DNA of 64,000 bases, from the NCBI GenBank assembly GCA_964419335.1, contig CAYQOX010000017.1, positions 16,032 through 80,031 on the forward strand, given 5' to 3'. Position numbers and translations under genes: made by a program. Shown one piece after another: positions 9,352-17,591 of the stretch (positions within the stretch are counted from its first letter, which is position 1; each line of letters begins with the position of its first letter). Below the pieces are notes generated by a model that did no database searches, was not told the origin of the DNA, and was given only the letters and a program-made list of their open reading frames with translations. This stretch comes from CAYQOX01 sp964419335. Lineage in GTDB: Bacteria > Hinthialibacterota > Hinthialibacteria > Hinthialibacterales > Hinthialibacteraceae.

Positions 9352-11136
9352 GTGCTAAAAAAACGTTTGCTTTGGCAACTTTTCCCCTCTTACCTTCTCG
9401 TTACCCTCTTATCCCTCATGGCCGTAACCTGGTATGCAATGACTTCGTTACGGGAGATGCATGAATCCTTTTTGCAAAATAAACTTGTTACTCTCAATCA
9501 CTTTATTGAAAGAGAGATCCAGAATAAACAATGGCCTTTGCGCCAAGAATGGGTCAATCCTCTGATTCGTGAACTTGGCGATTTAGGTCAAACCCGTATT
9601 ACCATCATTATGCCGAATGGAAAGGTGATTGGTGACACGGATGAGAATCCTGATGAAATGGATAACCATAGCCATCGTCCTGAAATTCAAGAATCTCTAA
9701 AGAAGGGACTTGGACAATCGCTACGTTACAGCCAAACCGTGCAGAAAAGAATGATGTACGCCGCAATGCCCATTCAAAAAAAGAATGAGACGATGGCCGT
9801 TGTTCGTACCTCCATCCCGGTGAAGTCAATTTTAGAAGTCGTGCGGCCTATCTATCTGAAACTGATTACGGCGGGACTTCTTGTGGCCGTAATCGCAGCC
9901 TTAATTAGTTTGATTATTTCGAAAAAGTTAACTTCTCCTTTAGAGAGTTTAAAAGAAGGAGCCCAACGATTTGCCCAAAGGGATTTTAGCCGTACACTGG
10001 AAGTGCCAGACAATGATGAAATGGCTCGCCTGGCGAGTACGATGAACGTCATGGCTTCGGAATTGGATCAACAATTTCGTACCATCAATCAACAGAGAAA
10101 TTTGCAAGAAGCGATTTTGGGCAGCATGATCGAAGGGGTGTTGGCCATTGATGAGAATGAGCGTTTATTAAGTCTCAATTTATCCGCCGCCGAGTGGTTA
10201 GGGATCGATCCCAAAAAGAGTGACAAAAAAAGTTTTTCGGAATTAATTAATAATAATGAACTCCATCATTTTGTTCAGCGTTCTTTGTTGGAAAAAGAAA
10301 CGATCGAAGATCAAATCTTAGTCGAATTCAACCAGGAAAAACGCTATCTGCAAGCACGGGGTACGACTCTTTACAATCCGGAAGGTGAACCGATCGGCGC
10401 TGTTATTGTCTTGGTCGATGTTACTCGGTTGAAACAATTGGAAAATATCCGGCGTGAATTTGTGGCCAATGTATCCCACGAGTTGAAAACTCCGGTTACA
10501 TCCATCAAAGGTTTTGTTGAAACGTTATTAGATGGGGCTATGGAAGACGAAGAAAATGCTACCCGGTTCTTAAAAATCATTTCAAAACAAGCAGACCGTC
10601 TCAGCGCCATCATCGAAGACCTGCTTAGTCTCTCACGCATCGAACAATCCAGCCAAGTAGAAAAGTCCGAGAAAATTTCTTTAGAACCTTCTCCCATTCG
10701 GCCTGTTATCGAGTCTTCGGTTGAATGTTGTAAACCCAAGGCCGAAGCCAAAGAGATTACCATCGACATGGAGTGCGACGAGAATTTCATTATTAACATC
10801 AATCCTCCCCTTTTAGAACAAGCGTTGATCAACTTGATTGACAACGCCATCAAATATAGTGATGAACGTGAGCATATCTTTATATTTTGTACAGAAAATG
10901 AACACCAGGTATGTATTAATGTACAGGATCGGGGAGTGGGGATCAAAGAAGAACATTTACTCAGAATTTTTGAACGCTTTTATCGCGTTGACAAAGCACG
11001 AAGCCGAAAGTTGGGTGGGACCGGATTGGGGTTGGCTATTGTTAAACACATTATCCAATCCCACAAAGGGAATGTCACCGTCCATAGTGTTTGGAATGAA
11101 GGAAGTACGTTTACTATTCAACTTCCAAAAATGTAG
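9352..11136 (+). CDS. PhoR-type membrane sensor histidine kinase
   Basis: The start chosen is GTG at 9352, four bases after the stop of the response regulator; a longer reading from 9316 would overlap it. The 594-residue protein has a first membrane helix near the N-terminus, an extracytoplasmic sensor of about 130 residues, a second helix (LITAGLLVAVIAALISLII), then HAMP, PAS, HisKA and HATPase domains. The phospho-accepting His is His376 in NVSHELKTP. The catalytic domain shows LIDNAIKYSD (N box), DRGVGI and GTGLGLAIVKH. The layout is that of PhoR-like kinases, which sense through the membrane or a partner. It should phosphorylate the regulator encoded just upstream. Confidence 0.9.
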   Translation: MLKKRLLWQLFPSYLLVTLLSLMAVTWYAMTSLREMHESFLQNKLVTLNHFIEREIQNKQWPLRQEWVNPLIRELGDLGQTRITIIMPNGKVIGDTDENPDEMDNHSHRPEIQESLKKGLGQSLRYSQTVQKRMMYAAMPIQKKNETMAVVRTSIPVKSILEVVRPIYLKLITAGLLVAVIAALISLIISKKLTSPLESLKEGAQRFAQRDFSRTLEVPDNDEMARLASTMNVMASELDQQFRTINQQRNLQEAILGSMIEGVLAIDENERLLSLNLSAAEWLGIDPKKSDKKSFSELINNNELHHFVQRSLLEKETIEDQILVEFNQEKRYLQARGTTLYNPEGEPIGAVIVLVDVTRLKQLENIRREFVANVSHELKTPVTSIKGFVETLLDGAMEDEENATRFLKIISKQADRLSAIIEDLLSLSRIEQSSQVEKSEKISLEPSPIRPVIESSVECCKPKAEAKEITIDMECDENFIININPPLLEQALINLIDNAIKYSDEREHIFIFCTENEHQVCINVQDRGVGIKEEHLLRIFERFYRVDKARSRKLGGTGLGLAIVKHIIQSHKGNVTVHSVWNEGSTFTIQLPKM

Positions 11137-11605
11137 TTGATTCGAAAAATCGTTTTTTTGAAACTGTGATGTAAAGTGTACATGTATACTTTTTATGTCG
11201 ATTAAACTATTGGCTTTATAAAGAGTAAATCAAGCATCTCCTTTTATAATGTAATTTCCTGAATATTTGTCATTGTTTGATTATTCAATCTCCAATTGCT
11301 GTAATAAAAGAAGACTCTATTAAAGATAGCAGCAATGAAGTAAGAAAACTTATATTTACCTTCTTTCTTATCACCCCAATCATTGGGATAAATTGTTAAC
11401 TATTTACAAATCAATAGATTGAACAGCCATTCCCTAAATAGATATTTAAATTCCTTATCATTTTTATCAGTAATTCCACATTGGGCTAGACACTTATATA
11501 TAATTATGATTAACTTTTTTATCAAAAGACTTATTGTATTGTTTAACAATCAAGTCATCTAAATGTAATAAATTGCTAACCTAAGAGGTTTATATTCTTG
11601 TCATT
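11137..11605. other. AT-rich intergenic region (about 470 bp)
   Basis: No convincing ORF is seen on either strand. It holds a palindromic stem-loop soon after the kinase gene (11173-11192) and must contain the pseudopilin promoter, but no clear -35/-10 pair could be picked. The low GC content against the coding neighbours is the main feature. Confidence 0.5.
11173..11192 (+). terminator. AT-rich stem-loop after the two-component operon
   Basis: AAAGTGTA (11173-11180) pairs with TATACTTT (11185-11192), one G-U pair included, around a CATG loop, and the right arm runs into TTA. It is a plausible weak Rho-independent terminator; the near-perfect palindrome could instead be a protein-binding site. 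Confidence 0.4.
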
Positions 11606-12223
11606 ATGAAAACAAAAAAGGCTTTTACCCTGATCGAATTATTAATTGTCGTGGCGATCATTGGCATCTTGGCCGCGATCGCGGTTCCCAATTTCATGAA
11701 CGCTCAGGTCCGTGCCAACATTGCGAAAGTGGAATCCGATATGAAATCACTTTCCACCTCATTAGAAGCCTATGCGCTCGATCATAATGGGTATCCCGGC
11801 GATCATGACTTGGATCGTTATATGTTTGGAGAAGATGGTCTCTTCCATCTGACCACACCCATTTCTTACATCTCCGCGCTGCCCTCGGATCCCTTTGTGC
11901 AAAAAAAGTTGAAGCATTCCCTCAATCTCGGAAGCAGCAACGCCTACGCGACTGAAGGCCGCCCCGACTATGAAATGGGAAGCGGCGCTGATAATCAAGG
12001 CATTTATAAGAAACAAGCCTATAGCCTCATGAGCTACGGACCCGACTATATCGACGATAACAGCAGCCATGATCCCTTCCCATTTAATGTCGATATGGAC
12101 CGCTATGACCCCACCAACGGATTGCGTTCCAGCGGCAATATTTTTCGCTGGGGAGGCGATTATATGTCGGGCTGCCTGATCCTGGATTGGGGACGGGACA
12201 CAATGGGTAGCGGATGCCGTTAA
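11606..12223 (+). CDS. Type II secretion/type IV pilin-like pseudopilin
   Basis: The 205-residue protein begins with a class III (prepilin) signal: a short basic leader (MKTKKA) then FTLIELLIVVAIIGILA, with Glu at position +5 of the mature chain. A prepilin peptidase would cut before Phe and methylate it. The helix continues into a globular domain (YALDHNGYPGD) resembling GspG-type pseudopilins, with a long variable C-terminal part. Such proteins occur in many copies in candidate-phylum and PVC-type genomes and often lie next to secreted cargo, as here. No secretion ATPase or platform gene is in the window. Upstream AGAGG lies rather far from the ATG. Confidence 0.85.
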   Translation: MKTKKAFTLIELLIVVAIIGILAAIAVPNFMNAQVRANIAKVESDMKSLSTSLEAYALDHNGYPGDHDLDRYMFGEDGLFHLTTPISYISALPSDPFVQKKLKHSLNLGSSNAYATEGRPDYEMGSGADNQGIYKKQAYSLMSYGPDYIDDNSSHDPFPFNVDMDRYDPTNGLRSSGNIFRWGGDYMSGCLILDWGRDTMGSGCR

Positions 12224-12284
12224 TTGGTTCCATCATGATGGTCTTGGCCATCATTCATCTATTTCATTTATAAGGAGTCTTGCT

Positions 12285-14072
12285 ATGAGAAACCATCTTT
12301 TACACGTCATGGTGATGCTTGCGATCGTGGCGGGCAGTGCCGGCGGGCAAGTAATCTTGGAGGAAAACTTTGACCAGGCGGCCGAGTTTGCCCCTCTCGA
12401 AAGTGTGGTACACCCCGAAACCGGAGAACCGCTGGATGAAGGTGTCTTGTTGACCATCATCCCCGAAGGGTGGACAATCACGGCAGAATTAAGACCGGAA
12501 GACGACACTTACGGCGCCGATTGGCCCTACCCCGGTTGGACTGCTCTCTTCGATTTTGAGTGGGATACTCAAGGGGGAAACCGGGATATGGAAGTCCCCG
12601 GTTTTGAAGAAGGCATCATGGTCGCCGATTCCGATCTCTTTGGCAATCGAGGGGCGCGATCCTGGCTACAAAGTCCTATCGTCGATGTAGATTCGACTTC
12701 CATCATTATTGAATTTGACAGCCACTATCGCCATAACGATTATCAGTTGGTCGGTCTGGATGTGACCTGGGATGAGGGAGATACATATGAGAATATCTTT
12801 GAATGGAGCGATGCTGACCATTCGGATAACCAAAACTACATTGAGCATGTAATTCGTGCGGTAACCGTCCCCGATGGAGCCAGCACGGTCGGCCTCCAGT
12901 TTCGTTTCATGGGGGACGACAATCAAGATGGATTTCATGACTTCGATTGGTATTGGGCTATTGATAACGTCGTTGTAACCGAGGCCGATATTTCAAAACC
13001 GCAAACGCCCCAAATCTCAATCTCTATGGTAGACCCTGCGAGTATAAACAGCGATGTGATTTTAACCGGCTCGACTTTCACCAGTCCTTCAGGCGCAAAT
13101 CATAATAAAACCGCTTGGGAAGTCGCCTTGGATGAAAATTTTGAGAACCTACTCTTTTTCAGCGAAACAACGAGCGAATTAACCGAATTGACCTTACCCA
13201 ATTCGAAGATTCCATTTGAGAAATCGATTTACGCACGGGTAAAATACCAAGATGATAACGGGGCTTATTCTGATTTTTCTGCGTCGGAAGAGTTTCAACT
13301 TTCTCCTCCTCCTGAGTTGAAAGTCATCCATCTTGCCGATTTTGAATCCACCGAAGAAGGCGAACTTCCCCCGGAATTTAAACAAGTCAGTTTGAATGAC
13401 GGGACGGTGGATAATGAAAACTACAACATCTTTTCCTCATGGGCTGTCATTACACCTGAAACCATGGCCACCTTCGGCGGTGACCGCGTGAACACCCCGG
13501 TGTATGAGGGCAAAAGCGTTTATACCAATTCCGACGGCTTTAGTCCTTATCATGAAACCCATCTCCTTACTCAAGAGATCGACCTTACCGGAGTAACCAA
13601 TGTGTGGCTTACCTTCGATAGCAACTATGTGCAAAACCAAGATAATATCGGGGTGTTGGAGTATAGCGTGGATGGTGGCGATTTGAGCGATGACGGCACC
13701 GCCAGTGGAACCTGGCTGCCGTTGCTTTACATGCTTGAAGAAGATGACATTGCCTTTCATGATGACGGCACTCCTAACGCAGCAGAAACCTTTACAGAAG
13801 ACAATATCGCCGATGGGACTTCTTTCCCCTATAGTTTCTATGTCTTTGCTGAGCCGCTGGAAGAATTGGATGAGTATATCTCTCCCCGAGTCAACGATGA
13901 TAAATTCGAGAGCAAACGTTTTGAGCGTTTCCGGCTCGAAGCGGCCGATGAGCAATCCAGTGTCGTAATTCGCTGGATGAACATGGGCACCAATAGCTGG
14001 TTCTGGGGATTGGACAACATCACCCTTTGGGGAGATGATGGAACCCCCGTGCAAGACTGGTCACTTTATTAA
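12285..14072 (+). CDS. Large secreted beta-rich protein, two jelly-roll-like modules
   Basis: The family is not recognised with certainty. The 595-residue protein has a signal peptide (residues 1-21, ending GSAGG). Two modules of similar plan follow: each starts with an ENFD or ADFES strand, has an IIIEFDSHY or VWLTFDSNY strand, and ends in a W-(A/G)-(I/L)-DN-(V/I) element (YWAIDNVVV; FWGLDNITL), as in CUB/MAM-like or carbohydrate-binding jelly rolls. Between them (about 240-350) lies a fibronectin-III-like segment. The composition is very acidic. AAGGAG precedes the ATG. It follows the pseudopilin gene by 60 bp, so it may be a cargo of that secretion system. Function unknown. Confidence 0.6.
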   Translation: MRNHLLHVMVMLAIVAGSAGGQVILEENFDQAAEFAPLESVVHPETGEPLDEGVLLTIIPEGWTITAELRPEDDTYGADWPYPGWTALFDFEWDTQGGNRDMEVPGFEEGIMVADSDLFGNRGARSWLQSPIVDVDSTSIIIEFDSHYRHNDYQLVGLDVTWDEGDTYENIFEWSDADHSDNQNYIEHVIRAVTVPDGASTVGLQFRFMGDDNQDGFHDFDWYWAIDNVVVTEADISKPQTPQISISMVDPASINSDVILTGSTFTSPSGANHNKTAWEVALDENFENLLFFSETTSELTELTLPNSKIPFEKSIYARVKYQDDNGAYSDFSASEEFQLSPPPELKVIHLADFESTEEGELPPEFKQVSLNDGTVDNENYNIFSSWAVITPETMATFGGDRVNTPVYEGKSVYTNSDGFSPYHETHLLTQEIDLTGVTNVWLTFDSNYVQNQDNIGVLEYSVDGGDLSDDGTASGTWLPLLYMLEEDDIAFHDDGTPNAAETFTEDNIADGTSFPYSFYVFAEPLEELDEYISPRVNDDKFESKRFERFRLEAADEQSSVVIRWMNMGTNSWFWGLDNITLWGDDGTPVQDWSLY

Positions 14073-14101
14073 TCCACTCAATTCTCTCAAAGAAGTAAGC
14101 A

Positions 14102-14131
14102 AGCCCCCTCGCCGTACATGGCGAGGGGGCT
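14102..14131. terminator. Bidirectional stem-loop terminator
   Basis: A perfect 12-bp stem (AGCCCCCTCGCC at 14102-14113, GGCGAGGGGGCT at 14120-14131) closes a 6-base loop. It lies between two convergent genes, which supports a terminator role for both. The T-tract is weak on either side. Confidence 0.7.
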
Positions 14132-14171
14132 GCGTTTAGAACAGAGAGGAAAAGAAACTCCTTTTTTTGGT

Positions 14172-14798
14172 TTACGACTCATGCGATAAAACAGCCCGTA
14201 TTTTCTCTTCTTCAATCGCTCCGTGACGCAGTATTTTTACCTCGTGAGAAGAACAATCGACCACCGTAGAGGGTTGGCTAGGGGGGAGTTCGCCCGCGTC
14301 GATGATAAAATCGGCCTGCTCTAATAAAGATTCCATCCCGCGCAGCGAAGTTACCGGCGGCTGGCCGCTAAGATTAACACTTGTATTAATCAGCCCTTCG
14401 TGAAAATGGGGAAGAATCTTTTGGAGAAATGTGTAGTTGGGGGAGCGAAGCCCGACTTTGCCTGCGTTCGTACAGGGGTGTTTCTCACTCGCCGGAATAA
14501 CAATCGTTAAAGCCCCCGGCCAGAATCGCTTGGTTAAACGATGGGCACTCTTAGTAGGGTAAAGCAAAGGAGATGCAAAAGCGTTTTCTACAGTGACAAA
14601 AAGGGCGAAAGGTTTTTGTGCGGGACGCTGCTTAAGCTCATATAGGCGCTGCACGGTCGCTGGGTGGTTGGGATCGCAGATAAAACCATACACCGTATCT
14701 GTTGGCAGGCAGACTAAGGAACCCGCCTGCAAATGCTCGATACAACGCTGGAGCAGCAACGTGCTATCGCTTGCCTGGTAATTATGATGTTCTGGCAT
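14172..14798 (-). CDS. tsaC: L-threonylcarbamoyladenylate synthase (Sua5/YciO/YrdC family)
   Basis: The protein makes threonylcarbamoyl-AMP from threonine, bicarbonate and ATP, the first step of the tRNA t6A37 modification. The YrdC fold is clear: LVCLPTDTVYGFICD, KQRPAQKPFALF (KRP-type ATP-binding loop), FWPGALTIVI, VGLRSPN and INTSVNLSG. The ATG at 14798 (208 residues, MPEHHNYQ) is preferred over an upstream in-frame start at 14855 because it matches the family length and has GAGG upstream. It overlaps the end of the upstream glycosyltransferase gene by 17 bp, so the two are probably co-translated. The extra Sua5 domain is absent, so this is the short TsaC form. Confidence 0.88.
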   Translation of the reverse strand: MPEHHNYQASDSTLLLQRCIEHLQAGSLVCLPTDTVYGFICDPNHPATVQRLYELKQRPAQKPFALFVTVENAFASPLLYPTKSAHRLTKRFWPGALTIVIPASEKHPCTNAGKVGLRSPNYTFLQKILPHFHEGLINTSVNLSGQPPVTSLRGMESLLEQADFIIDAGELPPSQPSTVVDCSSHEVKILRHGAIEEEKIRAVLSHES

Positions 14799-16614
14799 GA
14801 TTTCGGTAATCCTCAAATTGGTCAAAAAGCTGAATAATCCGTTGGGTATAGCCATGCTCTTTTTCGATCCGCTGCTTGGCTCTCTCGCTTATCGCCTGCC
14901 GTTCTTGGGGATGATCGAGATAATATTCAACTTTTGCGGGGAGATCCTCCACGCTCTCATACAAGGCAATTTCATGATTTGGAATGAAAAACTCTTCCGT
15001 ACGTTGAAGCGTGTGTAAATGCATATCGCTCAGGACGAACCCATCGCATAGGGGGACTTCCATATCCCGGGTAGCGGGAGCGGAATGAAGGAAGGGGGGA
15101 TGGATGTTGAGGCTAATTTCTGCGGAGAGATAGAAATCAAAGCACTCCTGTGAGGTTAATCCCTTGCCTTGGAAAGCGTCTTCCAAGGCGGTGTCCTGCA
15201 GGAGTGTTTCCCAATCGGGATTGCCAAAGATTTTGATCTCATAATCCTGGAGTGATAAAAGCAATTCGAGGCGCCGTGCCCGTACCCACTCAGCATTAAG
15301 GTAAAAATAAAGCAATTGCTGAGAGGACATTTTCTCGCGGCGCAGATTTTCGATAGCGCGTAGAATTTCCTTTTGTTCTTTTTCGTGAAGTTCATAAATC
15401 TTGAGGATGGATTCCCACGGAGCTTTGATTCTCTCTTGCCGGGCTGCTACGGCTTGATCGATTTTTTGCACGATCTCGCACGATATTTTTTGCCGGTAAG
15501 GTTCAGTGTTCATAATACTGCCTACGAAGCCCAACTGGCAGTGAAATTCCTCCCGGAAAGTGTGTGTCAAAGAATAGCCGCCTAGCGGGACCTCGCCCAA
15601 ATGGTGCTTGGCCCGGTCATACATGCGGGCTTGAAATTCCCCATGACAATAAAACAGATAGTCATGAGGTCCATGGTGATAGGTATGAAGATGATCGGGA
15701 TCGTCCACATACCAAATTAAGCGCGGCATAGGAACGGATTCAATGCCGGGTATGAGTACATCGGAGGGGTGACTCAGAGTCATTAAACAATCGGGGCAAT
15801 TTTCGATTAGATCAAACCACAATCGTAAAGAATCAAAGGGGCTCAATTGATTCAGGGGGTAAGGAATACGATGCTCAATTACCCGGTAGCCCAATCCCTT
15901 CAGGCCTTCGCGTAAGCCCCGCCCCAACACCATCCAACAGCTCACCGTGGGGATGAGCAGCATTATGTTTTGGGTGGGCAGGTGACGAGGCCGTTGATAG
16001 TGAAGCAAAAATTGGTTGGAGCGCTGTTGGATTTCTTGAGAAAGATGTTTAAACCGCTGCTGGATTTTTCGCATATAGGATTGCCCCTCTTGAAGTAACT
16101 CGGGACGTTGTAGAGAGGGAATAAAATGAAGGCCGGTGCCTGTAATAAAATAGGGTTTTAGAACTCCAGCCATCATCTCGAGTGCATGCTGATAGGCTTG
16201 TTTTCCAATGTGCCAATAGACGTTCGGCAGAGCGAAGAGAGGACGTAAATCGTACTCATGGAGCATGAACATAAACGCGGCGAAGTTCGGTTCAATCATG
16301 AGAATGGGGGTGCGTTCAGAAAGGGTCTTTTCTTCCAGAACCTCGGGAAGGAACGTATCTGCGCCAAAGAGGAAAAGCCATTGGTGTCCTGGCTGGTAAG
16401 CGCGCCAGTGGGGAAAATAACGTTCCCGCAAGCGATGAGGAGGAAAGAGGGTGATGGTTTTTCGCTTTCCTCGCTTTTTAGAGTGGATTTCAAATTGGTA
16501 ATGACCCTCTTCTTGTTGATGACGTATTGGGGTGTAAGTGTGCAATGCTTCTTCGAGTTGGGAATAAAGCAAGGGATGCTGCTCTCGTATGGCTGATACA
16601 TTGGCTTCAAACAT
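14782..16614 (-). CDS. Large glycosyltransferase-like protein (CgeB-type C-terminus)
   Basis: The 610-residue protein has no signal peptide. The C-terminal 300 residues resemble group 1 glycosyltransferases of the CgeB type: PRLIWYVDDPDHL, QLGFVGSI, EIKIFGNPDW, and CFDFYLSAEISLNIHPPF followed by ATRDMEVPLCDGFVLSD, the usual acceptor-loop and nucleotide-sugar region. The N-terminal 220 residues (FLFGADTFLPEVLEE, ILMIEPN) look like an extra Rossmann-like domain as seen beside Maf/DUF115-type flagellin glycosylation proteins, but this match is loose. Flagellin or surface-polymer glycosylation is possible. It lies 14 bp after the aguB-like gene and overlaps tsaC. Donor and acceptor cannot be assigned. 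Confidence 0.6.
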   Translation of the reverse strand: MFEANVSAIREQHPLLYSQLEEALHTYTPIRHQQEEGHYQFEIHSKKRGKRKTITLFPPHRLRERYFPHWRAYQPGHQWLFLFGADTFLPEVLEEKTLSERTPILMIEPNFAAFMFMLHEYDLRPLFALPNVYWHIGKQAYQHALEMMAGVLKPYFITGTGLHFIPSLQRPELLQEGQSYMRKIQQRFKHLSQEIQQRSNQFLLHYQRPRHLPTQNIMLLIPTVSCWMVLGRGLREGLKGLGYRVIEHRIPYPLNQLSPFDSLRLWFDLIENCPDCLMTLSHPSDVLIPGIESVPMPRLIWYVDDPDHLHTYHHGPHDYLFYCHGEFQARMYDRAKHHLGEVPLGGYSLTHTFREEFHCQLGFVGSIMNTEPYRQKISCEIVQKIDQAVAARQERIKAPWESILKIYELHEKEQKEILRAIENLRREKMSSQQLLYFYLNAEWVRARRLELLLSLQDYEIKIFGNPDWETLLQDTALEDAFQGKGLTSQECFDFYLSAEISLNIHPPFLHSAPATRDMEVPLCDGFVLSDMHLHTLQRTEEFFIPNHEIALYESVEDLPAKVEYYLDHPQERQAISERAKQRIEKEHGYTQRIIQLFDQFEDYRNHARTS

Positions 16615-16628
16615 AGAAGCGATTTTGT

Positions 16629-17528
16629 CTATCCTTCCTGATCATCGATAAAACGTGATCGGATTGCGCCATAGGCATCGATGCGCCGGTCGCGAAAAAA
16701 GGGCCAATGGCGGCGTACGGTTTCAAGATGTCGGTGATCGATTTCGGCGACCAGGATATCCTCCTGATCCATGGGGGATTCAGCTATGATTTTACCAAAG
16801 GGATCACTCACAAAGGAAGAGCCGAAGAACTCAATGCCGCCGTCTCCTTGGGGGGAGGGTTCAAAGCCTACCCGGTTGGGCGCGGCTATATAAACCCCGT
16901 TCGCGATGGCATGACCGCGTTGGATGGTCTGCCACGCCTCGCGCTGCCCGGCTCCTTCCGTCTCTTTTTCTTCTGGGTGCCAGCCAATCGCAGTGGGGTA
17001 AAAAAGCACCGAAGGCCCCCGTAAAGCGGTTAAACGAGCACCTTCGGGATACCATTGATCCCAGCAGATTAAGACGCCGATGCGTCCCTTAGAGGTGTCG
17101 AAAGCCCGGAAGCCTAGATCGCCGGGGGTGAAGTAAAACTTCTCGTAATAGCCCGGGTCGTCGGGGATGTGCATCTTTCGATACAGACCGATAACCTCAC
17201 CCTGATCCAAGATCGCGGCGCTGTTGTGGTAAACACCCGCGGTGCGGCGCTCGAACAAGGGAACGATGATGACTACGTCAAATTCCTTGGAAAGTTTGGC
17301 AAGCGCTTGCGTCGAGGGACCGGGGATGGATTCGGCTAAATCAAAGGGTTCCACCGCTTCCCGCTGGCTAAAGTAGCGGGTCGCAAACAGTTCTTGCAGG
17401 CAGACGACTTCCGCCCCTTGTTCTATAGCGCTGCGGACCCGGTGGGAGGCTTTCTCGATATTCTCGTCTTTATCCGGTCCGCAGCGCATTTGAATTAAGC
17501 CAATTCGAAAGGAATGAAAAACAGCCAT
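16629..17528 (-). CDS. aguB: N-carbamoylputrescine amidase-like nitrilase-superfamily hydrolase
   Basis: This carbon-nitrogen hydrolase of about 299 residues should convert N-carbamoylputrescine to putrescine, CO2 and ammonia in the agmatine route. The catalytic triad is visible: Glu46 (CLQELFATRYF), Lys118 (LYRKMHIPDDPGYYEKFYF) and Cys155 (GVLICWDQWYPEGAR); these flanking sequences are those of AguB rather than other nitrilases. The ATG at 17528 is chosen since GGAGTG lies just upstream; a start at 17546 adds six residues. The agmatine deiminase partner (aguA) is not in the window. It is cytoplasmic. Confidence 0.85.
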   Translation of the reverse strand: MAVFHSFRIGLIQMRCGPDKDENIEKASHRVRSAIEQGAEVVCLQELFATRYFSQREAVEPFDLAESIPGPSTQALAKLSKEFDVVIIVPLFERRTAGVYHNSAAILDQGEVIGLYRKMHIPDDPGYYEKFYFTPGDLGFRAFDTSKGRIGVLICWDQWYPEGARLTALRGPSVLFYPTAIGWHPEEKETEGAGQREAWQTIQRGHAIANGVYIAAPNRVGFEPSPQGDGGIEFFGSSFVSDPFGKIIAESPMDQEDILVAEIDHRHLETVRRHWPFFRDRRIDAYGAIRSRFIDDQEG

Positions 17529-17591
17529 AGGCACTCCAAAGTTCATGCTGGCAGTAGGTTAATTCAGGTTGAACCCATCGGGCGCTGAGAC

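Noticed and set aside
11173..11192. CRISPR-like or operator palindrome after the kinase gene
   Set aside because: Single copy only, with a T-rich right arm; a weak terminator explains it better.
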